This document shows positions 1 to 5,838 of a stretch of 7,192 nucleotides of DNA, piece by piece. Both the position numbers and the translations under genes were made by a program. Positions within the stretch are counted from its first letter, which is position 1; every line of letters begins with the position of its first letter. The DNA comes from Promethearchaeota archaeon (lineage in GTDB: Archaea; Asgardarchaeota; Lokiarchaeia; Sigynarchaeales; SOKP01), in NCBI GenBank assembly GCA_004524425.1, contig SDNN01000148.1, forward strand, positions 1 through 7,192, in the 5' to 3' direction. The notes beneath the pieces are model-generated. The model saw only the letters and a program-made list of their open reading frames with translations, did no database searches and was not told where the DNA came from.

Positions 1-113
1 AGTCCATGGATATCTGTAAATTGAAGATATATAAATTTAATATCAAATTCTTTTACAGTCTCTATAACTTTTTCACATATCTCCTTTCGATGAGGATCCT
101 CTTTATCAATCAT
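1..113 (-). CDS. glnA: glutamine synthetase, N-terminal part (runs off left edge)
   Basis: Glutamine synthetase condenses ammonia and glutamate to glutamine using ATP in the cytoplasm. Only the first 37 codons are here, starting at the ATG at 113-111 and open to the window edge. The piece begins with a charged helix (MIDKEDPHRK, then EICEKVIETVKEF) and continues with DIKFIYLQFTDIHG. This matches the first strand of the N-terminal beta-grasp domain of type I glutamine synthetases, where a K-F-x-x-L-Q-F-T-D-I-x-G pattern is typical. The catalytic barrel lies outside the window, so the call rests on this short motif. The start fits the usual short leader helix of archaeal GlnA, and a TATA-like box lies about 34 bases upstream. 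It is divergent from an Lrp/AsnC regulator, a context that fits control of nitrogen assimilation. A distant GlnA-like ligase using the same domain cannot be excluded. Confidence 0.8.
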   Translation of the reverse strand, partial: MIDKEDPHRKEICEKVIETVKEFDIKFIYLQFTDIHG

Positions 114-142
114 AATGATTTTTAAATATTTGTTTAATTTTT

Positions 143-155
143 TAATATAATTAAG
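143..155 (-). promoter_or_regulatory. probable promoter (TATA-like box) of the glutamine synthetase gene
   Basis: On the minus strand TTATATTA (150-143) follows an AT-rich stretch that could serve as the B-recognition element. It is centred about 34 bases before the ATG at 113. With the usual archaeal spacing of about 25 bases, transcription would begin near 122 and give a leader of roughly ten bases. No Shine-Dalgarno is seen, which agrees with a very short leader. A second AT-rich box at 171-183 reads well on both strands and is an alternative. Confidence 0.4.
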
Positions 156-184
156 ATCATTTAGTTAAACAATATATATAAATC

Positions 185-230
185 TGGTCATTTATTCCAT
201 CCGACAATAATGAAAGTGAAAGAATGACCA
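185..230. promoter_or_regulatory. inverted repeat, candidate regulator-binding site between glnA and lrp
   Basis: TGGTCATT at 185-192 and AATGACCA at 223-230 are perfect reverse complements separated by 30 bases. The right arm directly abuts the presumed B-recognition/TATA element of the regulator gene at 231-243. Lrp/AsnC proteins are dimers or octamers that bind spaced, imperfect palindromic sites and commonly control their own gene and a divergent neighbour. The position therefore suits an operator. The two arms may instead be half-sites of two weaker sites, or a chance match. Confidence 0.4.
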
Positions 231-243
231 CAAACCTTAAATA
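231..243 (+). promoter_or_regulatory. probable promoter (BRE/TATA) of the Lrp-family gene
   Basis: CAAACC followed by TTAAATA (237-243) resembles an archaeal BRE plus TATA box. Transcription would start about 25 bases downstream of the box, near 262-266. That is after the first possible ATG at 257 but before the in-frame ATG at 296. If this is the main promoter it favours the shorter protein. The AT-rich tract at 171-183 could serve as an upstream alternative for the longer one. Confidence 0.4.
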
Positions 244-256
244 GTCACTAACACAA

Positions 257-787
257 ATGATCAATAAGAAATTTGAAAAAAAATCTAAAATTTATATGAA
301 TGATCAAAACGAATTAGATAAATTAGATTGGAAAATCCTGATAGAATTGAGCAAAGATGCTCGTCTATCTTTCAGAAGCTTATCTGAAACTCTTAATAAG
401 TCTCCTGTTACCATAAAAAGACACATTGAAAGTTTAGAAGATAAGGGAATAATAAAGGATTATGGAGTAACAATTGATTATGAAAAGTTAGGATTAGATA
501 TTATCGCAGTGATAGAATTAACAATTTCAAAAGGCAAAATGTTAGAAGTCGAAACAGATATAGCTAAAAATCCTAATGTATTTGGTGTCTATGATATTAC
601 TGGAGAATATGACGCTTTGATATTCGCTAGGTTTAAAGCAAGAGAAGATCTAAGCAAATTAGTAAAAGATGTAAATTCCTATGATTATGTAATTAGGACA
701 AATACGCATCTAATTTTAAATATAATAAAGCAAGAAACATCTTCTTTGACTATCTTGGAGGATAAATTAAAAGAATTCAATGATTAA
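257..787 (+). CDS. Lrp/AsnC family transcriptional regulator
   Basis: A DNA-binding regulator of the feast/famine (Lrp/AsnC) family, which usually senses an amino acid and represses or activates metabolic genes. Residues about 20-75 form the N-terminal winged helix-turn-helix: LDKLDWKILIELSKDARLS, then the recognition helix around SPVTIKRHIESLEDKGIIKDY. Residues about 82-160 form the alpha-beta RAM/effector domain with the conserved turn VYDITGEYDALIFARF, where G-E-Y-D lines the effector pocket and oligomer interface. Length from the first ATG is 176 residues, longer than the usual 140-165. The first 13 residues (MINKKFEKKSKIY) are basic and unlike the family. The in-frame ATG at 296 (MNDQNELDKLDW) gives 163 residues and a normal start, and it fits the promoter at 231-243. 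Divergence from glutamine synthetase suggests it senses glutamine or another nitrogen signal, which is inference. The family call is very secure, the effector unknown. Confidence 0.93.
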   Translation: MINKKFEKKSKIYMNDQNELDKLDWKILIELSKDARLSFRSLSETLNKSPVTIKRHIESLEDKGIIKDYGVTIDYEKLGLDIIAVIELTISKGKMLEVETDIAKNPNVFGVYDITGEYDALIFARFKAREDLSKLVKDVNSYDYVIRTNTHLILNIIKQETSSLTILEDKLKEFND

Positions 788-793
788 TCTACC

Positions 794-1066
794 TTAATAT
801 TTAAATTGAGTTTTATCTTTTCTAACTCTGATATTTAGACTCAAGAGATACCATTTTCTTACCAATCCCAAGGTGTTTATCCTTCCATTTTCAATTTCAA
901 ATCCGAAATTATTCATTTTAAATGGTTTTTTAGGATTTGTGGGATTTTTTTCTTCTCACATTATCTTATCAACGAGCGGAATTGGTTTTCTTGGTTCGCT
1001 TTCAAGGGTTCTTAAAAAGATTTCTTCCTTTTCTAAAAGTTCAACACCATTATAATTTGCACACAT
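794..1066 (-). pseudogene. leucine-rich-repeat protein, broken N-terminal fragment
   Basis: Starting at the ATG at 1066-1064, the minus strand encodes MCANYNGVELLEKEEIF and on to PRKPIPLVDKIM, where an in-frame TGA (958-956) follows. The same frame then continues for 53 codons. It includes NNFGFEIENGRINTLGL and ends at a TAA at 796-794. A helix with G-V-E-L-L, then K-P-I-P, then F-G-F-x-I-E-x-x-R-I-x-x-L-G-L is the kind of N-terminus I recall for lokiarchaeal leucine-rich-repeat proteins, where the repeat array should follow. Here there is no array. The sequence turns into a short unrelated lysine-rich tail. The TGA could have arisen from TGG by one change. The fragment lies just downstream of another broken repeat gene, on the same strand. 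The similarity is from memory, so the family call is moderate. The in-frame stop is directly visible. Confidence 0.55.
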
Positions 1067-1229
1067 TAATAATAATATCGTTGTACTGTATTAAAATACT
1101 GGTTTTAACTGAAAACTTAATTTGAGCTTATTTGACCATTAAAATCGATACAGAGATTTGAGAATTTCCGAAATTCGATTTATTACCAAACTATCCTGTT
1201 TCTCTAATAATTTCATATTTTTTAAGTTT

Positions 1230-1877
1230 TTAAGGAATTTCATTATAGTCCCAAGAATCGAGTGAACCATTACGAATTAGTTCTCCATATAGAGAATCCT
1301 CACGTATAACTTTTCCTTCTTTCTTAAGGACATCACAGAATGGATTTTCAAAAAGATTGACGTAAATATTGTCTATTTCCTCAAGTTGTTCGATATCTTT
1401 TGGATCTGTGAGATTATTCTAGGATAAATCGATAGCTCTAAGTTGTGGATATTTCTTTAGATCTTGGATTCGTGTGATGCTATTAAACGCTAAGTTAATT
1501 GAGATTAAATTCTTAGGAATTGGCTTATCTTCGATATCATATACCGAATTCCAGCATAGATCAATATATTTCAAGTTTATGATTGATTCAAGATTTTCGA
1601 TTCGAGAAATATTATTTATTGTGAGATTTAAAATCTCCAAATTAACGAAATTCTTAAGATTTCCGATTTTAGAGAGTTGGCAATCTTTTAAATGTAATAA
1701 CCTTAAATTTTTCAAATTTCCTAACCCGCTTAAGCTTTCAATATGTGCATCTTTGATAAGTAGCGTTGTCAGACCTTCTAGGTTTTTGAGTCCTTCGATC
1801 TCGCTGAGATCATGAATCCTTGGTTTTTCAATCGGTTTATTGTTTCTGAAATCTCCGAAAGAGATTGAAAGACACAT
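1230..1877 (-). pseudogene. SDS22-like leucine-rich-repeat protein interrupted by an in-frame TAG
   Basis: The first open part (start ATG 1877) gives 152 residues, mostly 22-residue leucine-rich repeats of the SDS22 type. Repeat units start near residue 30 and include LKNLEGLTTLLIKDAHIESL, LGNLKNLRLLHLKDCQLSKI and LKNFVNLEILNLTINNISRI. Further repeats have IDLCWN and INLAFN cores. The sixth repeat reads LRAIDLS and is cut by TAG at 1421-1419. The same frame resumes with NNLTDPKDIEQL and a C-terminal cap (VNLFENPFCDVL, later SLDSWDYNEIP), 62 residues to a TAA at 1232-1230. The stop occupies the aromatic position of the repeat core, so a single change from a Tyr or Trp codon explains it. Even that TAA may be secondary, since KLKKYEIIRETG follows in frame to a TAG at 1193-1191. 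Such proteins are usually cytoplasmic protein-binding scaffolds. The truncated 152-residue product could still be made. Confidence 0.75.
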
Positions 1878-1984
1878 AGAATCATTAAAAGGATTTATAT
1901 CTGAATAGAAACGCTTCCAGATTCACTTAAATTTATATGAAAATTAAGAAGAAGTGTCAATAGTTATGTTTTAGATATTTTTCT

Positions 1985-2956
1985 CTATTTTACAGTTATT
2001 ACAACATGCCCCTTCTTTTGACCTGTTTCAACATATCTGTGAGCTTCAACAGTTTCTTCTAAGAGAAAGGTTCTATCAATAACCGATTTTAACTTTCCGG
2101 CCTCAATAAGCTCCTTAAGAAAAAGTAAATCATCATTTTTTGGGGTTGAAGTTCCAGCCTTTATTCTTTTGGAAAATTTGCTTTGAATATTATGTGAAAG
2201 TTTAGGATTAGCTAAAAGAAGTAAGCCATCCTTCTTTAAGGATTTTTTTAATTTTGAAAGGGATCTCTTACCTACTAAATCAAGAACAACATCGAAATTT
2301 TCACTGTTTTTGACAAAATCTTCTTGCGTATAATCAATTACATGATCTGCACCAATAGATAATAGCATTTCTAATTTTTCTGTCTTATCTACACCCGTCA
2401 CTTCAGCTCCAAAAAATTTTCCAAGTTGTATAGCAAAAGTTCCAATAGTTCCCCCAGCTCCGTTAATCAAGATCTTTTGGCCACTCTGAACTCTTCCATT
2501 TCCTAAATAATTTAACGCTTCTATGCCTCCCACAGGTACAGCGGCAGCTTCCTCATAGGACATATTAACTGGTTTTCTTGCTAATAATCCTTCCTTAGAT
2601 TCTGAAGGTAAACATATATACTCTGCATAAGTTCCTATATTATTGAATGCTGTAGCTGCAAAAATTTGGTCTCCTTCCTTATATTCTGTTACTTTTTCTC
2701 CTTTTTTCTCAATTTCGCCGGCTAATTCCATACCAAGTATTCTGATTCTCTTCGGCTTTATAAGACCAATATAAAGTCGCATAAGTAGTCGGTATAACAT
2801 GGCAACCTTCATCCCTCTCATCTCACAATCTCCTGAGGTTACGGTTGTTGCGTGTATTTTTATCAAAACTTCGTTATCATTTGGAGTAGGTTTCTCAATC
2901 TCCCTGAGTTGAAGAACTTCTGGTGGACCATATTTTGTCCATAAAATAGCTTTCAT
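1985..2956 (-). CDS. zinc-independent medium-chain dehydrogenase / quinone-type NAD(P)H oxidoreductase
   Basis: A cytoplasmic oxidoreductase of the medium-chain (MDR) superfamily, quinone oxidoreductase/zeta-crystallin-like branch, 323 residues, normal for the family. The N-terminal GroES-like domain (about 1-125) opens with MKAILWTKYGPPEVLQL and contains VLIKIHATTVTSGDCEMRG and ILGMELAGEI. The usual Cys/His zinc ligands of alcohol dehydrogenases are not evident: the G-H-E motif is replaced by G-M-E. The Rossmann domain carries INGAGGTIGTFAIQL (glycine motif 166-172) and GADHVIDYTQEDF. The second Rossmann strand ends VTGVD with Asp190, a residue often linked to NADH preference, unlike its paralog at 4262-5182. 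The C-terminus SVIDRTFLLEETVEAHRYV is typical of the family. AAAGAGG at 2970-2964, seven bases before the ATG, is a good ribosome-binding site. It is last of four co-directional genes. The true substrate (quinone, enone or aldehyde) is unknown. Confidence 0.9.
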   Translation of the reverse strand: MKAILWTKYGPPEVLQLREIEKPTPNDNEVLIKIHATTVTSGDCEMRGMKVAMLYRLLMRLYIGLIKPKRIRILGMELAGEIEKKGEKVTEYKEGDQIFAATAFNNIGTYAEYICLPSESKEGLLARKPVNMSYEEAAAVPVGGIEALNYLGNGRVQSGQKILINGAGGTIGTFAIQLGKFFGAEVTGVDKTEKLEMLLSIGADHVIDYTQEDFVKNSENFDVVLDLVGKRSLSKLKKSLKKDGLLLLANPKLSHNIQSKFSKRIKAGTSTPKNDDLLFLKELIEAGKLKSVIDRTFLLEETVEAHRYVETGQKKGHVVITVK

Positions 2957-2963
2957 AAATTTT

Positions 2964-2970
2964 CCTCTTT
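2964..2970 (-). promoter_or_regulatory. Shine-Dalgarno of the first oxidoreductase gene
   Basis: AAAGAGG on the minus strand, seven bases before the ATG at 2956, complements the 3' end of 16S rRNA. It supports this start and a transcript with a leader, consistent with co-transcription from the upstream genes or from an AT-rich box (AAATTATTTATC) near 3003-2992. Confidence 0.6.
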
Positions 2971-3019
2971 ATTTGATATTTTCAAACTGAATAGATAAAT
3001 AATTTGTAAGTTGTTGTCG

Positions 3020-3670
3020 TTATATAAAAAATAGTAACCATCCTCCCAAAATTATTTCAAAAAACAATATTAACAAACCCCCAATCTTCCATAGAACTTT
3101 AACTTTAGACATAATTTGGAATATTAAATTTCCAACGCCATACACAATACTGGCGAGAATTCCAAACCATCCGATAAACATGGGTATAATTTCATGCGTA
3201 GCGAATAGGATTGAATATGCAAGCGTACCAATAGAGAACAGAATTTGCGCAAATGCGAATCTGGTGCTTTTTGTTTTGAGAATGCCAATACCTATTTTAA
3301 TTAACTCTTCTTTTTCAGCATCTCTGATATTTGAGTATTCGTCTGCTATGTCGAAAAGTCTCCAGTAATTTTTTTTATCATAAATTTGGATCAAACCTTC
3401 TCCTATTCGAGAGACAAACCAAATAATTCCAAGTATAATATTATAATTACCAAAAGCAAGAAACAAGGTTATAGCTAGAGAAATTATGCTAAGATGCTCT
3501 AAGAGGATTAATGCGATGCTAATTTTAAAATAAATTGGATTATTGTTAATCTTTTGTAATTGAGCTTCTAAGTCCACATCTCCGAATGTTTTATAACCAA
3601 ATCTTTCACTTGCTAGATTTGTGATTATAATAAACAGAAAAAGAAAACCAGATAATCTTATTAAGATCAT
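3020..3670 (-). CDS. DUF4386-like multi-pass membrane protein
   Basis: A 216-residue membrane protein with about six hydrophobic segments. Their approximate positions are 3-19, 48-72, 76-95, 138-157, 161-183 and 195-216. It opens with ILIRLSGFLFLFIIITNL. The fourth and fifth helices are joined by a short loop, reading FSIGTLAYSILF and then HEIIPMFIGWFGILAS. This resembles the DUF4386 pattern, in which a helix ending in a tyrosine-rich segment is followed by I-P-x-x-x-x-x-x-G. The third helix contains a buried charged motif, SRIGEGLI, also reminiscent of that family's conserved Arg/Glu helix. Between helices 3 and 4 lies a charged cytoplasmic-type loop (about 97-135). DUF4386 has no established function. 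The start is supported by GGAGGG nine bases upstream, inside the end of the flavodoxin gene. The 5-bp gap to that gene makes co-translation very likely, so it may work with the flavin protein at the membrane, which is inference. Confidence 0.7.
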   Translation of the reverse strand: MILIRLSGFLFLFIIITNLASERFGYKTFGDVDLEAQLQKINNNPIYFKISIALILLEHLSIISLAITLFLAFGNYNIILGIIWFVSRIGEGLIQIYDKKNYWRLFDIADEYSNIRDAEKEELIKIGIGILKTKSTRFAFAQILFSIGTLAYSILFATHEIIPMFIGWFGILASIVYGVGNLIFQIMSKVKVLWKIGGLLILFFEIILGGWLLFFI

Positions 3671-3675
3671 TATGA

Positions 3676-4194
3676 TTATCCCTCCAATGCCAATTTTGAA
3701 TTGTTTTTCAATAACTCTTGTTTCAGATTCAATGCGAACTCTTCTGCGTGTTTAAGGTCATCAGCATTGGGTCTGCCTTTGTTCATTCCTCCAAAATATT
3801 TCATAAAGCTATTTGTATTAAAGCCTTTACATTGAAACTCATGCTCTACAATAAAACCTTTTGATAGTAGTAATTCCCTAAGTAGCTTATGATCTTTAGC
3901 TAATTTTTTTTCATTTGTTAATGCAGCAGTTGAAAATATAAATGCTCTCTTATATGAAAAAAGGGGGAGCTTTTCAACAAGGTTCAGTAGAGATTTATGA
4001 TTTTTTGCCCCATAAATCCCCGAACCAAACCCAATTAGATCATATCCTTGAATTTCTTCGGGATAAATTTGCTGAGGCTTCTTTATTTCTGCATTAAAAA
4101 TTTTTTCAAAAACCTTGGCAATTTTCTCGGTATTTTTATGATGATATGAGAATAAAATAATCAATATTTTCTGTTTAATATTATTCATTTTCAA
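3676..4194 (-). CDS. flavodoxin-like (FMN-binding) protein
   Basis: A small cytoplasmic flavodoxin-fold protein, expected to bind FMN and carry electrons or act as an NAD(P)H-linked flavin reductase partner. Strand 1 and the phosphate-binding loop read KILIILFSYHHKNTEKIAK (about 9-27), a variant of the S/T-x-T-G-N-T loop. Next come YDLIGFGSGIYGAKNHKSLL (51-70), the second FMN loop, and AFIFSTAALT (84-93). The C-terminal signature QCKGFNTNSF followed by GGMNKGRPNADDLKHAEEF (135-153) is typical of a common archaeal/bacterial flavodoxin subfamily. The longest frame begins with TTG at 4194. The ATG two codons later (4188) is the more likely start and gives 170 residues. A TATA-like box at 4229-4222 would place transcription about a dozen bases before it. 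It sits between the oxidoreductase at 4262 and the membrane gene at 3670, and the latter follows after 5 bp. Confidence 0.85.
   Translation of the reverse strand: MKMNNIKQKILIILFSYHHKNTEKIAKVFEKIFNAEIKKPQQIYPEEIQGYDLIGFGSGIYGAKNHKSLLNLVEKLPLFSYKRAFIFSTAALTNEKKLAKDHKLLRELLLSKGFIVEHEFQCKGFNTNSFMKYFGGMNKGRPNADDLKHAEEFALNLKQELLKNNSKLALEG
3680..3685 (-). promoter_or_regulatory. Shine-Dalgarno of the DUF4386-like gene
   Basis: GGAGGG on the minus strand, nine bases before the ATG at 3670, is the strongest ribosome-binding site in the window. It lies inside the last codons of the flavodoxin-like gene. An internal gene of an operon is where an archaeal leader-dependent start would be expected. Confidence 0.65.
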
Positions 4195-4220
4195 TTTACT
4201 CTATTCATTCTAATCTTAAT

Positions 4221-4237
4221 CTTTATATTTTCAAATT
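4221..4237 (-). promoter_or_regulatory. probable promoter of the flavodoxin-membrane protein pair
   Basis: On the minus strand TTTGAAAATATAAAG combines a BRE-like GAAA with a TATA-like box (about 4229-4222). The box is about 38 bases before the ATG at 4188, giving a predicted leader near 12 bases. The same 11-base core TTTGAAAATAT recurs upstream of the oxidoreductase gene at 2986-2976. The pair may therefore be transcribed from here as well as from further upstream. Confidence 0.4.
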
Positions 4238-4261
4238 TCTTCCAAATTTTTTATTAGTATG

Positions 4262-5182
4262 TTATAAAATTTTTATTACTACATTTCCTTTCTTATGCCC
4301 CTTATCTACATATTTATGAGCTTCAACGATTTGCTCTAAGGGATAAGTTCGATCTATCACAGGTTTAATTTTTCCCATTTCAGTAAGATCTTTGAGAAAA
4401 ATTAAATCCTCAACTTCTTCTTTTCCTATTGACGCAAAAACAGACCGAAATTTTCCATTCTCTTTTAATGCTGTTTTACTTTGGGAAGATGAAGTTTTCG
4501 CGACTGCATCAAAAATAAAATCATATTTAATACCACTTTGAGTAAAATCCTCCTTAGTGTAATCTATTACCTCATCAGCTCCAATGGATTTTACCAATTC
4601 TAAATTTGAAGTGCTACATACACCTGTAACATCTGCCTTAAAATGTTTCGCAAGTTGCACCGCATAGCTCCCTACACTACCAGAAGCACCATAGATAAGA
4701 ATATTCTGTCCACTTTGGATTTGTAGTTTTCTAAGATGTTTTAATGCCGTAACTGCTCCAGTAGCAAGGCCCGCAGCGGCTTCCTCAAATGTAAGTTTGG
4801 ATGGTTTTTTTGCCAGTATTCCGCTTTCAGGTAAACATTTAAATTCCGCATAAGTACCATGATTAGCTCCTACTGTTGATGCATAAACCTGGTCTCCTAT
4901 TTTAAATTCTTTTACTTGATCACCCACGGCATAAATTTCTCCAGCTAGTTCCATCCCCAATATATTGTTTCTTGGTTTTGTAATGCCTAGCATTAAACGC
5001 ATCATGATTGTATAAAATTTTGAATCGGGGTGCTTGCCTTTCCGCATTATTGTATCACCTATATGGACTGTTGTTGCGTGAATTTTTATTAATACATCAT
5101 TATCCTTAGGTGTAGGCTTATCTACATCTTTAAGATGAAGTACCTCTGGTGGACCATATTTTTCATAAACAATAGCTCTCAT
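4262..5182 (-). CDS. zinc-independent medium-chain dehydrogenase / NADPH-type quinone oxidoreductase (second paralog)
   Basis: A 306-residue paralog of the oxidoreductase at 1985-2956. The N-terminal GroES-like domain has MRAIVYEKYGPPEVLHLKDV, VLIKIHATTVHIGDTIMRKG and ILGMELAGEIYAVGDQVKEF. There is no zinc-binding G-H-E, and the catalytic-zinc cysteine position holds Thr (GDT). The Rossmann domain has IYGASGSVGSYAVQLAK (glycine motif 165-171) and VTGVCSTSNLELVKSIGADEV. The C-S-T-x-N segment after strand 2 is characteristic of NADPH-using zeta-crystallin-like enzymes. The end KIKPVIDRTYPLEQIVEAH with GHKKGNVVI is the family's standard closing motif. The length is slightly short for the family, because the loop between about 245 and 258 is compact compared with the paralog. 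Its start has AGGT six to seven bases upstream, a weak ribosome site. It heads the four-gene block. The in-vivo substrate is not readable from sequence. Confidence 0.92.
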   Translation of the reverse strand: MRAIVYEKYGPPEVLHLKDVDKPTPKDNDVLIKIHATTVHIGDTIMRKGKHPDSKFYTIMMRLMLGITKPRNNILGMELAGEIYAVGDQVKEFKIGDQVYASTVGANHGTYAEFKCLPESGILAKKPSKLTFEEAAAGLATGAVTALKHLRKLQIQSGQNILIYGASGSVGSYAVQLAKHFKADVTGVCSTSNLELVKSIGADEVIDYTKEDFTQSGIKYDFIFDAVAKTSSSQSKTALKENGKFRSVFASIGKEEVEDLIFLKDLTEMGKIKPVIDRTYPLEQIVEAHKYVDKGHKKGNVVIKIL

Positions 5183-5234
5183 AAATATACCTAATTTTTT
5201 CGTGTTTTTTTAATTAAGAATTATTTTGTTTATA

Positions 5235-5729
5235 TTAAAGTATTTCATTATCGATTATATATTCAATAAGATCATTCAAATAATTTTTAAATTCGTTGAG
5301 ACTTTCATTTTCTAATATCAAATCCGTTTTAGCTAATTTTAAACATAGAATTGGTGGAAATAATATATTAGATTTTACATTATCTCTAATAAATTCAAAC
5401 AAGAGCGGTTTAACTTTATTAGTGGTAAATTTTATATAAAATCCTGTGACTAATTTCAAAATAATTTTCTTTTCGTTTGAGATCACCTTATATTTTAATA
5501 GCCAATCCTTTACCTCATTACTAGGGATTTCCTTATCTATTAGATCTCCAATTATTAAAAAATCTAATTTTTCCTCAATCAACAATTAAGGCTTTATTTT
5601 TTTAAGTTCACCAACGTCTACATCTATGTAATCTTCTAAGCTATCTTGAAGTAATTCTACAATTATTTTTGAAAAACTAATTCCATTCTTATAGATTATC
5701 CACAGTTTTATGGTTTATTCCACTTCCAT
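5235..5729 (-). pseudogene. flavodoxin-fold protein split by two in-frame TAA codons
   Basis: The longest open piece, 116 residues from a TTG at 5585, is preceded immediately by TAA (5588-5586). The same frame upstream is open for 42 further codons. It reads TIKLWIIYKN, IIVELLQDSLED, then YIDVDVGELKKIKP directly before the stop, with LLIEEKLDFLIIGD directly after it. Upstream again is another TAA (5717-5715) four codons after an ATG at 5729 (MEVE). The joined protein has the order of a flavodoxin fold: strand 1 LWIIYK, a loop and helix where FMN phosphate would bind, strand 2 IDVDVG, then strand 3 LDFLIIGD. The phosphate loop (NGISFSK) has lost the usual T-G-N-T residues. I recall no precise family. 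It lies 52 bp upstream of the second oxidoreductase. Each TAA is one base away from CAA or AAA. The TTG-started remnant could be a functional short protein, but a stop abutting its start argues otherwise. Confidence 0.65.
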
Positions 5730-5816
5730 TTAATTTTATTTTTTAAGTTTAATCAAGTTGAATCCTCATTCCATTCCACAATTATAATTTATTTCAAGAG
5801 AGTTCTCAATTCCAAG

Positions 5817-5825
5817 AAAAAAAAA
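5817..5825 (-). terminator. oligo-T terminator after the membrane-anchored remnant
   Basis: Nine consecutive T residues on the minus strand, within CCTTATTTTTTTTTCTTGG, begin 14 bases after the TAA at 5841-5839. Archaeal transcription typically ends at such U-rich tracts without a hairpin. It would separate the remnant from the flavodoxin-fold remnant downstream and suggests that the old gene's 3' end is preserved. Confidence 0.5.
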
Positions 5826-5838
5826 TAAGGAAATTAAA

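Noticed and set aside
155..262. GATCATTT (155-162) and AAATGATC (255-262) as a second inverted repeat
   Set aside because: The arms are AT-rich, more than 90 bases apart, and one covers the first possible start codon. This is likely a chance pairing.
873..1055. Plus-strand 60-codon frame with hydrophobic residues
   Set aside because: It is the antisense of the leucine-rich-repeat fragment at 794-1066, whose minus-strand translation has recognisable motifs. The hydrophobicity is the complement of lysine and glutamate codons.
937..1125. Plus-strand 62-codon frame
   Set aside because: It overlaps the same repeat fragment in antisense, has no family-like motif and no promoter or ribosome site.
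1474..1815. Plus-strand 113-codon frame
   Set aside because: It lies wholly antisense to the repeat array at 1230-1877. Its periodic sequence mirrors the leucine repeats.
3180..3368. Plus-strand 62-codon frame
   Set aside because: It is antisense to the DUF4386-like gene, which has a ribosome site and a coherent helix pattern.
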